Program-made: the position numbers and the translations under genes
Source of the DNA: Pseudomonas sp. NFR16
GTDB lineage: Bacteria > Pseudomonadota > Gammaproteobacteria > Pseudomonadales > Pseudomonadaceae
Direction of reading: 5' to 3'
Length of the DNA stretch: 64,000 bases
Assembly (NCBI RefSeq): GCF_900108875.1
Contig: NZ_FNYJ01000001.1
Location: 806,001 to 870,000 of the forward strand
Notes under the pieces: model-generated
What the model was told of the DNA's origin: nothing
The model's database searches: none
What the model saw: the letters and a program-made list of their open reading frames with translations, nothing else
Shown here: positions 43,446 through 52,263 of the stretch, piece by piece
Position numbering within the stretch: the first letter of the stretch is position 1
Layout of the letters: each line of letters opens with the position of its first letter

Positions 43446-44393
43446 TTACGACAGCAGCGAATCAGTCGCGCCCAAGGCTGTCAGGCCCAGTTCCTTCATG
43501 CGGTGATACAGCGTGCGTCGCGGGATCTCGAGTTCCTGAACCACCGCCTCAAGGCTGTGCTTGTGACGCTTGAGCGCGTCCTCGATCAGCATCCTTTCGA
43601 TGACCCGCAGCTGGGTCTTGAGGCCGGTCTCCGGGTCCCGCGTCGGCGCCGGGTCGCTGCCCAGCAGCGGGAATCCAAGCACGAAGCGCTTGGCAGCGGA
43701 CTTCAGCTCGCGGATGTTGCCCGGCCAGGCATGGCTGAGCAGCACCTGCACCAGACCGTTATCCAGGGTTGGCACCTGGCAGTCGAAATCGCTGGCGATG
43801 GCGTGGGTGAACTGGTCGAACAACGGCAGAATCTGTTCACGACGCTTTCGCAAGGCTGGCATCTGAATGGTCAGCACGTTGAGACGGAAAAACAGGTCGC
43901 GACGAAACAGCCCTTGTTCCACGAGTTCATCCAGCGGTCGCTGCGCCGACGCGATGACGCGAAGGTCCACGGGAATGAACGTGGTAGACCCCAGGCGCTC
44001 GATTCCACGGGTTTCCAGGATCCGCAACAGCTTGGCCTGAAGGCTCAGTGGCATGCTGTCGATCTCATCCAGGTACAGCGTCCCGCCGCAGGCTGCTTCA
44101 ATGTAGCCTTCACGCGCCCGGCTCACGCCGGTATAGGCGCCGTTGACCACGCCGAACAGTTGGCTTTCGGCGAGCGATTCCGGAATCGCTGCGCAATTCA
44201 TGCCTATAAAAGAACCTGTCCGACCGGACAAGTCGTGGATGCGTTTGGCCAGCGTGTCTTTGCCTGTTCCTGTCTCCCCGCACAACAGCAGATCCATGCT
44301 CAGACTCGCTGTATTCAATGCAATCTGCTGAATATCCAGCGCTGCATTCTCCCCCATTGACGCGCAACCGCTTACATCGATTTCTTCCTTCAT
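43446..44393 (-). CDS. hrpR: HrpR, sigma54 enhancer-binding protein
   Basis: 315 residues, clearly paralogous to HrpS. It also lacks a receiver domain and has Walker A GETGTGKD, loop GAYTGV, Walker B GGTLYLDEID and a C-terminal FIS-type HTH (HSLEAVVQELEIPRRTLYHRM). It heads the hrpRS operon and is the top of the local cascade. Keeping two separate paralogues, rather than one HrpS, marks the P. syringae-type Hrp1 system. Confidence 0.96.
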   Translation of the reverse strand: MKEEIDVSGCASMGENAALDIQQIALNTASLSMDLLLCGETGTGKDTLAKRIHDLSGRTGSFIGMNCAAIPESLAESQLFGVVNGAYTGVSRAREGYIEAACGGTLYLDEIDSMPLSLQAKLLRILETRGIERLGSTTFIPVDLRVIASAQRPLDELVEQGLFRRDLFFRLNVLTIQMPALRKRREQILPLFDQFTHAIASDFDCQVPTLDNGLVQVLLSHAWPGNIRELKSAAKRFVLGFPLLGSDPAPTRDPETGLKTQLRVIERMLIEDALKRHKHSLEAVVQELEIPRRTLYHRMKELGLTALGATDSLLS

Positions 44394-45484
44394 CGATACC
44401 TCTCACAGTGGGTGCAAGCGACTTATTAGTACCACGCATTACAAAGGCAGCAATAATTAATTTTAGTTCCCGCACATGATGAGAACCGTTTCACAAGGTT
44501 CCCCGTGATATCAATATGACTTTATTGATCGCGCAAACAATTAGTTTGCGCAAACGGTTCAAACAGCTATTTAAATTTATCGCTTGCATCGGTCTGGACA
44601 TTGGATTATCGGACCGCTGGGGCATCCGGATTTATTCCGGTGCAGAATCACAATACGTTAACAATCAGCGGGTTATGCTCGCTTTCGGTGCGCGTTATGC
44701 CTTGTTCTAGGGCCTTCAAAGGCTGCGTTGCCCGAGGGCCCTTTCTCAGCAGCCTCTTAACACCTGCGCAGTTTATTGCACACTTGCAGTGCGGCGCGTC
44801 GGATCCGGGTTATATACTCGGCTGGCTTTTTTATAGTCGACTACCGTTCACTTCACACTTTACCGTCGACAAAGTTAATGCCCTGCACGGGCATTTAGCG
44901 CTGCAGCGCTTTACTTCTTATTTATTACACCGCTATATAATCCAATCTCATGCATTTGTTTCTTATTAACTAACTTCGCCCGTTCGGAAAACCAACTAAG
45001 TAAGTTCGGTTTTCCGAACGACATTTGGTGTACTCGGGAGTTCACCGGCGAACTCCCCTGTTTCCGGGGGTCGGAGATAGCAGTACGCCCGTAGTCGAGG
45101 ACACAGGGGCCGCAAAGGTTTGCTACTTTCCTGACGACTTAAGAAATGGGATCCAACTAATGACATCGCTTTGAGAAAGGCCGCTTAGATGTATCAGTGT
45201 GCGGTGACGCCGATTAAGCGAAAGGGATGGTTGTTTCAAAGTGTGTCAGCGTGAGAAATCAAGGCTGTGTATCAGCAGGGTTACACGCGAACGAAAAAGT
45301 TCACCGGAAATATCTCGCTATAAGATTGATGAATATGTCTGCAACGGGCATTGCCGGCCGTATGACAGGCTTCTGGATACGTCATGATCACGTGTGTCAG
45401 ACGTGTTACCTGGCAGAGGGAACGGTGGCCCCGGACCGACCGGCGCTTTTAACAGGCAAATGTGGTGATCGAATCGTCAGGGAT
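44394..45484. other. 1.1-kb non-coding region between hrpR and hrpH
   Basis: Visibly lower in G+C than its neighbours from 44440 to 45000. Short frames at 44516 and 45227 look non-coding. It must contain the hrpRS promoter (right after 44393) and the 3' end of hrpH. Two strong hairpins lie in the middle. No hrp box was seen in it. Confidence 0.6.
44982..45057. repeat. Two adjacent perfect hairpins in the hrpR-hrpH spacer
   Basis: GTTCGGAAAACC (44982-44993) pairs perfectly with GGTTTTCCGAAC (45008-45019), with an inner AACT/AGTT pair. Eighteen bases further GGGAGTTC (45036-45043) pairs with GAACTCCC (45050-45057) around a 6-base loop. They look like transcript ends or parts of a structured RNA. 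Confidence 0.7.
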
Positions 45485-46576
45485 TCAGGGCGTCAAACCG
45501 ACGGACGGCACTGACGCTGTCACCGCCAGGGATTCGACCTGAACGCCTGGGGTATCACCGCCGAGCCGTGCCAGGCTGGCGCTCAACCGTCGCAGCTGAT
45601 CGCGCGGCACCAGCAGATGTGACGGCCCGTCGACGGTCTTCTTACGCAGAAAAGCCGGGTTCAGGCCCACCAACACTGCCTCATCAATGCCAGCGGTGGC
45701 CGCCAGCTGGCTCAGATCGATTGGCCGAGTCAGTTCCAGAACAGTGAAATAGGGCGCATTGGCGACCGGGCTGAGAGTGACGCCGTAGGCCTCCGGCTCG
45801 CGCACCAGCAGCGACAGCGCCAACAGACGCGGCACGTAATCCTGGGTTTCCCGGGGCAGGCTCAAATGCCAGTAATCGGTCGGCAGCCCGCGTCGCTGAT
45901 TGGCTTCCACCGCCCGCGCCACCGTGCCCTCGCCCGCATTGTAGGCGGCCATCGCCAGCAGCCAGTCACCGTTGAATTGCTCATGCAACCGCGTGAGGTA
46001 GTCCATCGCCGCTTTGCTCGATGCAACGACATCGCGACGGCCGTCATACCAAGCGGTCTGACGCAGATTGAAATCCCGACCGGTGGCCGCCATGAATTGC
46101 CACAGCCCCGCAGCATCGCGGATTGAGCTGGCCTTGGGGTTGTATGCGCTTTCGATGATCGGCAGCAACGCCAGTTCTGTCGGCAGGGCCCGCTGATCGA
46201 GGTTTTCAACGATGAAATGCAGATAAGGGCTCGCGCGCTGACTGGCGTTGCGGATGAACGCCGGATTGGCCAGCAACCAGTCTCGCTGACGCACGATTCG
46301 CGCGTTGACGCCACAGTCATCCGCCAGGCTGAAGCCCTGCCCCAGTCGCCCCCAGATATCACCGCCCTCGTAGGCTTTGAGTACCGGACGGGGGGCGACG
46401 GTGTCAATGCTGCGACTGAGCCCTGCCACCAGACGCGGCGTGCGTTCGGTTCTCGCCTGCTCCGGGTAGTCGAACGATTGACAGCCGGCGCACAGTAACG
46501 CCAGCGTCAAGGACGCAAGGCGCAGTGGGTGAGCACACGGTAACGGGCCCGATGGCAGGTTAGAAGCAGGCGGCAT
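45485..46576 (-). CDS. hrpH: HrpH, type III-associated lytic transglycosylase (MltD-like)
   Basis: 363 residues. A lipoprotein signal (LASLTLALLCAGC) precedes an SLT/MltD domain: LALLPIIESAYNPKASS (catalytic Glu), AAGLWQFMAATGRDF, MAAYNAGEGTVARAV, YVPRLLALSLL. In P. syringae HrpH (ORF1 of the conserved effector locus) sits beside hrpR and opens the peptidoglycan for the secretion machine. A perfect hrp box is upstream. Here it is not followed by avrE, hopM1 or hrpW. Confidence 0.88.
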   Translation of the reverse strand: MPPASNLPSGPLPCAHPLRLASLTLALLCAGCQSFDYPEQARTERTPRLVAGLSRSIDTVAPRPVLKAYEGGDIWGRLGQGFSLADDCGVNARIVRQRDWLLANPAFIRNASQRASPYLHFIVENLDQRALPTELALLPIIESAYNPKASSIRDAAGLWQFMAATGRDFNLRQTAWYDGRRDVVASSKAAMDYLTRLHEQFNGDWLLAMAAYNAGEGTVARAVEANQRRGLPTDYWHLSLPRETQDYVPRLLALSLLVREPEAYGVTLSPVANAPYFTVLELTRPIDLSQLAATAGIDEAVLVGLNPAFLRKKTVDGPSHLLVPRDQLRRLSASLARLGGDTPGVQVESLAVTASVPSVGLTP

Positions 46577-46603
46577 GGAGGGAGTCCTGAAACGCGATTA
46601 CCC

Positions 46604-46631
46604 TAGGTGGCCCGCGGAGCCCGACGGTTCC
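46604..46631 (-). promoter_or_regulatory. hrp box of hrpH
   Basis: Minus strand GGAACC, 15-base spacer, CCACCTA, 28 bases before the hrpH ATG. It is the last hrp box and thus the right edge of the Hrp regulon here. Confidence 0.91.
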
Positions 46632-46842
46632 ATTCGATCGCGAGACCGGCGCCTCGGCCTTGATGAGTCGTTGGCTCGCTGCCCCACGTCAGGCATTCAG
46701 CAATCGCCAGCGTGACGCGGTTGCGTCATTATTCGTGACCACTGTTTCCCGTTGATCGAGCGTATCGCGGCATGCCGGGCGCACCTCGGTCAGGCAGCTG
46801 ATGCCTGATCATTTCACCGCAGCATCTTTCTGGAGTTGAACC

Positions 46843-47169
46843 ATGATCGTCGAAATGCGTACCTATCATTGCGCCCCTGGCCGTCTGCCAGCCCTGCATG
46901 AGCGTTTCACCAGTACCACGCTGGGCTTTTTTGAAAAATACGGGATCGAACAGGTCGGTTTCTGGACGCACCTGACTGGCCCGAGCAATCAGGCGCTGAC
47001 ATACCTGCTGAAGTGGGACAGCCTCGCCGATCGCGAGGCCAGGTGGAATGCTTTTCAAAATGACGCCGACTGGCTGGCCAAGCGTGCCGCCAGCGAAGCT
47101 CAGGCGATCATCGTGGAGCGCATCGAAACTCAGTTCCTCGCGCCGACTGCATACTCCGCCCTGCGCTGA
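46843..47169 (+). CDS. NIPSNAP family protein
   Basis: 108 residues starting MIVEMRTYHCAPG, with the dimeric alpha/beta-barrel pattern of NIPSNAP proteins (MRTY start, GFFEKYGIEQVGFW, YLLKWDSLADREARW). Usually found next to small oxidoreductases; the biochemical role is uncertain. GGAG precedes the ATG. It is the first gene past the type III island. Confidence 0.85.
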   Translation: MIVEMRTYHCAPGRLPALHERFTSTTLGFFEKYGIEQVGFWTHLTGPSNQALTYLLKWDSLADREARWNAFQNDADWLAKRAASEAQAIIVERIETQFLAPTAYSALR

Positions 47170-47207
47170 TCGACAGCCGCCGTCGCGGCCTGGCCCGGTG
47201 CGCGCGG

Positions 47208-47486
47208 TCAGGCGTGACGGATCACCGATTCGATCTGGCGCATCGCCGGGAGCAAGGTCTGGGCAATTTCCTGCGCCTTGGGTGTTGGCTGCATCTTGCG
47301 GTCCAGGCGCAGGAACAGCGGATCGTCGAAGAAACGCCGCAACTTCACCAGCGAGCCACTGACCGCAGGCTGGGTGACCCGCAGATGGCGGGCGGCGACG
47401 CTGACGTTGCGTTCGCGGAACACCACCAGAAAGGTCAGCAGCAGATTGAGGTCGACACCCAGCAGGAGGTCTTCATCAAGCGACAC
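47208..47486 (-). CDS. LysR-type DNA-binding domain without effector domain
   Basis: 92 residues from a GTG start with GGAGG upstream. It contains a complete LysR winged helix-turn-helix (LLLTFLVVFRERNVSVAARHLRVTQ and onward, wing DDPLFLRLDRKMQPT) but stops where the co-inducer domain would begin. It could be a truncated remnant or a stand-alone repressor/antagonist. The frame has no internal disruption. It overlaps the ABM gene upstream by 11 bases. Confidence 0.75.
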   Translation of the reverse strand: MSLDEDLLLGVDLNLLLTFLVVFRERNVSVAARHLRVTQPAVSGSLVKLRRFFDDPLFLRLDRKMQPTPKAQEIAQTLLPAMRQIESVIRHA

Positions 47487-47802
47487 GGCGCAATCCCTCC
47501 TCGGCGGTTTCGATCACAAAGCTGTTGAAATGAATGCGGCTGATCGCACCACTGAACACCAGTTCCATGAAGCCGTTGAGTTGCGGATGGCTGAAGTGTG
47601 CCTGCATCTGGGCGAAAGACGGCCAGTAGCCGCTGACGATCCAGTGATCGGCGTGGCTGTTGTCGGCGGTCAGGGTGTATGCGATGCACTGAGTGGTGCT
47701 GTTCAAAACGTCGAGCATGTGCGTGACACGCTCGCCGACCTCACGGGAACGACCTTGAGTGGCATGTATTTCTACGGTGTTGATGGCCGAAACAAGCATC
47801 AT
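47476..47802 (-). CDS. Antibiotic biosynthesis monooxygenase-like (ABM) protein
   Basis: 108 residues of the dimeric alpha/beta-barrel ABM fold (INTVEIHATQGRSREVGERVTHML, DHWIVSGYWPSFAQMQAHFSHP). Such proteins oxidise quinones or other aromatics without cofactors, or are small-molecule binders. It overlaps the LysR HTH gene and is convergent with the NIPSNAP gene. Confidence 0.75.
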   Translation of the reverse strand: MMLVSAINTVEIHATQGRSREVGERVTHMLDVLNSTTQCIAYTLTADNSHADHWIVSGYWPSFAQMQAHFSHPQLNGFMELVFSGAISRIHFNSFVIETAEEGLRRVA

Positions 47803-47959
47803 CCTCTCCTGCGCTTAGTGATGGGACAAGTTTGACGTCAGGGTCAGTCCGGATAAACCACAGGATCGGAGTTTCAGCATTGCCGATTAAGCGACAATTA
47901 ACCGGGCGCGAGGGCATTGAACCCTGCGCGCCGGGCAGGCCAAGCAACGGCGCGTCGTT

Positions 47960-48367
47960 TCAGAAGTTGGCTTTCAAGGCCGCCAGCCCGCCTTCATAGA
48001 CCTCACGAAAAACCGCTTCGGCCTCTTCATCGGACATGCCCTCAGGGGTGAAGCTGCTGGACCATTCAACCCGAGCAGCCTGCTCGCCTTCGGCGGTGAC
48101 TTTCAAGGTAGCCAGGTAGTTGGACACCGCAAACGGTCCCTGGATGATCGAATAGCTGTAGGTGCGCCCGCGGTTGTCGAACGACTCCAGACGCTCGCTG
48201 ATTTGCGCGCCATCCGCAGTGGTCAGATGACGAATCCTGCCACCTTCATCCGGGACGCTTTTGGCAATGAACGGTAGCCAGTCCGGCAAGGACATGAAGC
48301 CTCCCGCCAGTTGCCAGACCTTGTCCGCCGAGACCGGGATGCTGATGGATGCAGATGCTGTAGCCAT
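47960..48367 (-). CDS. SRPBCC (START-like) family protein
   Basis: 135 residues matching the polyketide cyclase/PYR-like SRPBCC type (ASISIPVSADKVWQLAGGF, RIRHLTTADGAQISERLESFD). It is a hydrophobic ligand-binding fold, 20 bases downstream of an SDR gene and probably in one operon with it. The ligand is unknown. Confidence 0.85.
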   Translation of the reverse strand: MATASASISIPVSADKVWQLAGGFMSLPDWLPFIAKSVPDEGGRIRHLTTADGAQISERLESFDNRGRTYSYSIIQGPFAVSNYLATLKVTAEGEQAARVEWSSSFTPEGMSDEEAEAVFREVYEGGLAALKANF

Positions 48368-48387
48368 GATGTTCTCCAGTGAATGTT

Positions 48388-49185
48388 TCAGATTGCCATG
48401 CTGTCGACGACGCCGCCGTCGACGCGCAACGCCGCGCCAGTGGTGGCCGAAGACAGAGGCGATGCCAGATACGCCACCAGGTTGGCGACTTCATCGACGT
48501 GTGCAGCGCGCTGGATGATAGACGAAGGCCGCGCTCGACGGACAAAGTGATCGGCCTCGTCCTGCGCGGTCCGACCGGACTGGGCAATGGCGTCCTTGAG
48601 CATTTCTTCGACGCCATCGGTGAAGGTCGGACCCGGCAGAATGGCGTTGACCGTGACGCCGGTACCGGACAGCCGCTTCGCCAGCCCGTGGGATACCGCC
48701 AGGTTGGCGGCTTTCGTGGTGCCGTAGTTGATCATGTTTGCCGGAATCGCGACCCCGGATTCCGAGGAGACAAAAATCACCCGTCCCCACTGGCTGGCGA
48801 CCATGCCATCGACGTACTGCCGCGCCAGACGCACACCGGAGATCACGTTGACTTCATAAAAGCGCGCCCACTCCTCGTCCGGCGTGTCGAAGAAATCGAC
48901 TTCGTTGAAGATGCCCAGGTTGTTGACCAGGATGTCGGCCCGCGGCTCGGCGGCGAACAACTGCCGGGCGCCTTCGGCGGTGGCCAGATCAGCGACGACG
49001 CCGCGTACCTGTGCACCCGGAACCTGCGCCGTGATCGAGGCAACGGCATCATCGACCTTGCCGGCGGCGCGACCGACGATGACCACCGTTGCGCCGGACA
49101 AGGCCAGCGCCTTGCCGATGCCCAGGCCGATCCCGGCCGTCGAACCGCTGACCACGGCCAGCTTGCCACTCAGATCTATTTTCAT
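48388..49185 (-). CDS. Short-chain dehydrogenase/reductase
   Basis: 265 residues of Rossmann fold: SGSTAGIGLGIGKAL (cofactor loop), NNLGIF, VSSESG (catalytic Ser), INYGTTKAAN (YxxxK). Classical NAD(P)-dependent oxidoreductase of unknown substrate, upstream of and co-directional with the SRPBCC gene. The Asp/Arg pattern of the second strand gives no firm NADH/NADPH choice. Confidence 0.88.
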   Translation of the reverse strand: MKIDLSGKLAVVSGSTAGIGLGIGKALALSGATVVIVGRAAGKVDDAVASITAQVPGAQVRGVVADLATAEGARQLFAAEPRADILVNNLGIFNEVDFFDTPDEEWARFYEVNVISGVRLARQYVDGMVASQWGRVIFVSSESGVAIPANMINYGTTKAANLAVSHGLAKRLSGTGVTVNAILPGPTFTDGVEEMLKDAIAQSGRTAQDEADHFVRRARPSSIIQRAAHVDEVANLVAYLASPLSSATTGAALRVDGGVVDSMAI

Positions 49186-49257
49186 GGTGAACCTCGTATG
49201 TCAGAAAGCTTGCGTCAGTCGCGCACGGGGCGCAGTCACCGCCGCAAGCGTAGAAGA

Positions 49258-50268
49258 TCAGGCTTTGGGCAGCGGCGCCAAAGGTGAAATCAGACCGCCC
49301 TGCACCAGCGCCTGCCAGAACTCGGCGGGAATACGCTGAGCGAGGGCGGCGACGTCCTCAACCATGCGGCCGGGGCGACTCGAGCCCGGAATGACCGCCG
49401 CGACGGCCGGGTTAGCCAGCGAAAACTGCAAGGCGGCGGCCTTGATTTCGACGTTGAATCGCTCGGCGATGGCCTTGATGGCTGCCACTTTGCTGAGGAT
49501 CGCGGCGGGGGCCTTCTGATATTCGAAGTGTTCACCTCCGGCCAGGATGCCCGAGCTGTAAGGACCGCCGACGACGATTTCGACCTTCTGCCGCTCGGCC
49601 GATGCCATCAGACGCTGCAGGGCGCGATCATGATCTAGCAACGTATATCGACCCGCCAGCAGGAATCCGTCCGGTTGAGCCTCTTCCAGATCCAGCGTCA
49701 GTTCACAGGGCTCGACGCGGTTTACGCCCAGCCCCCAGGCTTTGATCACGCCCTCTTCGCGCAGACGGGTCAACACCTTGAAGGCGCCTTTACGGGCCTC
49801 GTTGAAGTACTCCAGCCATTGATCGCCGTAGAAGTCCTGCGCGATGTCGTGGATCCAGACGATGTCCAGCCGATCCGTCTGCAGGCGCTCGAGGCTGTCT
49901 TCGATGGAGCGCAGCGTGGCGTCGGCGCTGTAGTCGTTGACCAGTCTGTTTGGCCGGCCATGTTCGAAAACGCCGGCTTTTTCCCCCAGATCCCGGGCCG
50001 CGACATCTTCCACTTCATCCAGCACCAGCCGACCGACCTTGCTGCTCAGGACGAACTGATCGCGGGGGTATTGCTTGAGCGCCTGCCCCATGCGCAGCTC
50101 GGACAGGCCGCTGCCGTAAAACGGCGCGGTGTCGAAGTAGCGCACGCCGGCCTCCCACGCGCTGTGCACGGTGGCGATCGCCTCGTCTTCGGGGATTGCG
50201 CGGAACATGTTGCCCAGCGGCGCGCCGCCGAATCCGATCACGCCAGGCAGTTTGTCTTTGAGACTCAT
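49258..50268 (-). CDS. Aldo/keto reductase (D-threo-aldose dehydrogenase-like)
   Basis: 336 residues with an AKR TIM barrel: RYFDTAPFYGSGLSELRMG (catalytic Asp and Tyr), VLSSKVGR (Lys), DIVWIHDI (His), and ALQFSLANPAVAAVIPGSSRP in the C-terminal NADPH site. It resembles sugar/pyridoxal-type aldo/keto reductases. It faces the LysR gene at 50416 divergently, which may control it. Confidence 0.86.
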   Translation of the reverse strand: MSLKDKLPGVIGFGGAPLGNMFRAIPEDEAIATVHSAWEAGVRYFDTAPFYGSGLSELRMGQALKQYPRDQFVLSSKVGRLVLDEVEDVAARDLGEKAGVFEHGRPNRLVNDYSADATLRSIEDSLERLQTDRLDIVWIHDIAQDFYGDQWLEYFNEARKGAFKVLTRLREEGVIKAWGLGVNRVEPCELTLDLEEAQPDGFLLAGRYTLLDHDRALQRLMASAERQKVEIVVGGPYSSGILAGGEHFEYQKAPAAILSKVAAIKAIAERFNVEIKAAALQFSLANPAVAAVIPGSSRPGRMVEDVAALAQRIPAEFWQALVQGGLISPLAPLPKA

Positions 50269-50415
50269 GATTGATCCTCTTCAAATAGGTGGACGGACGT
50301 GCAGTCCATCGACGCGTCACCGTGGGTGACTGTTGAAGCCAAGGTTAAGTTGACCGCCAAAGACCGTCCAAGACATAATTTGGCTCACTTAAGTCCCTCA
50401 AGGTCTGAACCCCTC

Positions 50416-51375
50416 ATGATCGATCTACGCCAGTTGCGCTATTTCGTCGCCGTGGCCGAGGAAGAGCACGTCGGCCGCGCTGCCGAGCGCCTGCACATTT
50501 CCCAGTCGCCGCTGAGCCGGCAGATTGCCCAGCTCGAAGAAGTTCTCGGCCTGACGCTGTTCGAGAGGACTCAGCAGCGCATCCGGTTGACGGTCGATGG
50601 CCGCACGTTTCTGGCCGAAACCAAGGCGCTGCTCACGCACGCCAGGCGCCTCGAATCCCTCGGCAAGCGCCTGGGGCGCGGCGAAGAAGGCGGTCTGTGC
50701 ATCGGTTACGTGGAAAACGCGATGCACACATCGGTGTTGCCCGATGCGCTGAAAACCTTGCGCGCCGTGCGCCATGATCTGCACATCGCGCTGTACAGCC
50801 AGCCCTCCCATGAGCAGCTCGAAGGCCTGCGTCAGCGCAGCCTCGACATCGCCCTGGTGAGCGAGCCGCCTGCCGATGACGACCCTGATCTGCTCGCCGC
50901 ACTGGTGCTGGACGACGCCATGTTGCTGGCAATGCCGGAACATCACCCGCTGGCCCACAAGGCCCGGCTGACCCCGGAAGACCTGCAATCGGCGCAATGG
51001 ATCTCGGCCGCCGGCGGCCAGTTGTCGGGGCGGCAACCCGGCCTGGCGGACGAAGGCTTCGTCGCCGCGTGCATGCGCGCAGGTTTCAACCCGGACGTTC
51101 ACCTGGAAGTCGCCGAGCCGATGACTGCCTTGCGCCTGGTCGGTGCCGGGCTGGGCATTGCGATGCTGCAGAAAAACCTGCGCTCGATCGCACCGGAAAA
51201 CGTGGTGCTGCGCGAGGTGCCGTGGATGCAATACACGACGCCGGTGTGGGCGGCCTGGCACCGGATCAACCTGCGCCCGCTGGTGGCGATGGCCAGAGAG
51301 GTGCTGGTCAAAGGCAACGCGACGATCAGCGCCGAAGCCACTGCTCCCTCGCCGGCGGACGACGTGACGGCCTGA
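50416..51375 (+). CDS. LysR-family regulator (CatR/BenM-like subgroup)
   Basis: 319 residues from ATG 50416 (MIDLRQLRYFVAVAEEEHVGRAAERLHIS). HTH is complete and followed by a full co-inducer domain (GYVENAMHTSVLPDAL onward). The subgroup often governs aromatic or carbonyl metabolism. The divergent aldo/keto reductase operon is the likely target. Confidence 0.88.
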   Translation: MIDLRQLRYFVAVAEEEHVGRAAERLHISQSPLSRQIAQLEEVLGLTLFERTQQRIRLTVDGRTFLAETKALLTHARRLESLGKRLGRGEEGGLCIGYVENAMHTSVLPDALKTLRAVRHDLHIALYSQPSHEQLEGLRQRSLDIALVSEPPADDDPDLLAALVLDDAMLLAMPEHHPLAHKARLTPEDLQSAQWISAAGGQLSGRQPGLADEGFVAACMRAGFNPDVHLEVAEPMTALRLVGAGLGIAMLQKNLRSIAPENVVLREVPWMQYTTPVWAAWHRINLRPLVAMAREVLVKGNATISAEATAPSPADDVTA

Positions 51376-51413
51376 AAGCCGCCAGCGAACGTCCCGGTTC
51401 ACCCTCCCGCATA

Positions 51414-51487
51414 ACGCGCATTGCCCGCGACGGCCAGGCAGCCACGAAGTCAATCGTGTCTGCCGTCGCCTCGCGGGCAATGCGCGT
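51414..51487. repeat. Long interrupted inverted repeat between convergent genes
   Basis: ACGCGCATTGCCCGCGA (51414-51430) is perfectly complementary to 51471-51487. Between them GGCAG/CTGCC forms a second stem. This is a REP-like twin palindrome, or a terminator shared by the LysR and isochorismatase-family genes. Confidence 0.8.
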
Positions 51488-51527
51488 GTTTGCTGCCTGC
51501 CGAACGCCCTGCCGAGCGTCCGCCTGC

Positions 51528-52151
51528 TTACTTGGCGTTGAACGCCGTGTAGCTGTTCATCAGGTTGCGGTAGTTCGGAATGCGCTGGGACAGCAGGTTC
51601 GCCAGGCCTTCCATGTCGTTGCGCCAGTCACGCTGCAGCTCGCAGGCGACGGCAAACCAGTTCACCAGTTGCGCGCCGGCCGCGGACATCCGCGCCCACG
51701 CCGCTTTCTGCACCACATCGTTGAAGGTGCCGGACGCATCAGTGACCACGAACACGTCGAAGCCTTCTTCCAGCGCGCACAGCGTCGGGAATGCCACGCA
51801 GACGTCCGTCACCACACCGGCGATGATCAGTTGCTTGCGGCCAGTGGCTTTGATGGCCTTGACGAAGTCTTCATTGTCCCAGGCGTTGATCTGACCAGGA
51901 CGCGCGATGTAAGGCGCGTCCGGAAACATTTCCTTGAGTTCGGGGACCAGCGGGCCGTTCGGACCGGTTTCGAAGCTGGTGGTCAGAATGGTCGGCAGCT
52001 TGAAGAACTTGGCGCAGTCGGCCAGGGCCAGCACGTTGTTCTTGAATTCGTTCGGCGTGAAATCCTGCACCAGCGAGATCAGGCCTGTCTGGTGATCAAC
52101 CAGCAGGACAACCGCATCGTTGATATCCAGGCGTTTGTAAGGAACGGTCAT
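51528..52151 (-). CDS. Isochorismatase-family hydrolase (YcaC-like)
   Basis: 207 residues from ATG 52151 (MTVPYKRLD). LLVDHQTGLI (catalytic Asp), a mid-protein Lys region, and GVVTDVCVAFPTLCALEEGF (catalytic Cys) form the family triad. YcaC-type enzymes hydrolyse small amides or related compounds. It lies 112 bases downstream of the amidohydrolase stop on the same strand, an amide-degrading pairing; this is inference. Confidence 0.87.
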   Translation of the reverse strand: MTVPYKRLDINDAVVLLVDHQTGLISLVQDFTPNEFKNNVLALADCAKFFKLPTILTTSFETGPNGPLVPELKEMFPDAPYIARPGQINAWDNEDFVKAIKATGRKQLIIAGVVTDVCVAFPTLCALEEGFDVFVVTDASGTFNDVVQKAAWARMSAAGAQLVNWFAVACELQRDWRNDMEGLANLLSQRIPNYRNLMNSYTAFNAK

Positions 52152-52263
52152 GATAAGACTCCATTGAGGGTGTGACAGGTGTGTGCGAGTGCCAGCCAAC
52201 CACGCTGACCTGTGCCCTCGCCGGTTATTGCCGGCGAGGTTTCATGCTCTTTTCACAACCGCG

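Noticed and set aside
44516..44710. 64-residue frame in the hrpR-hrpH spacer
   Set aside because: No convincing ribosome site and lies in AT-rich regulatory DNA.
45227..45514. 95-residue frame between the hairpins and hrpH
   Set aside because: Overlaps the end of hrpH on the other strand, poor start context and non-coding composition.
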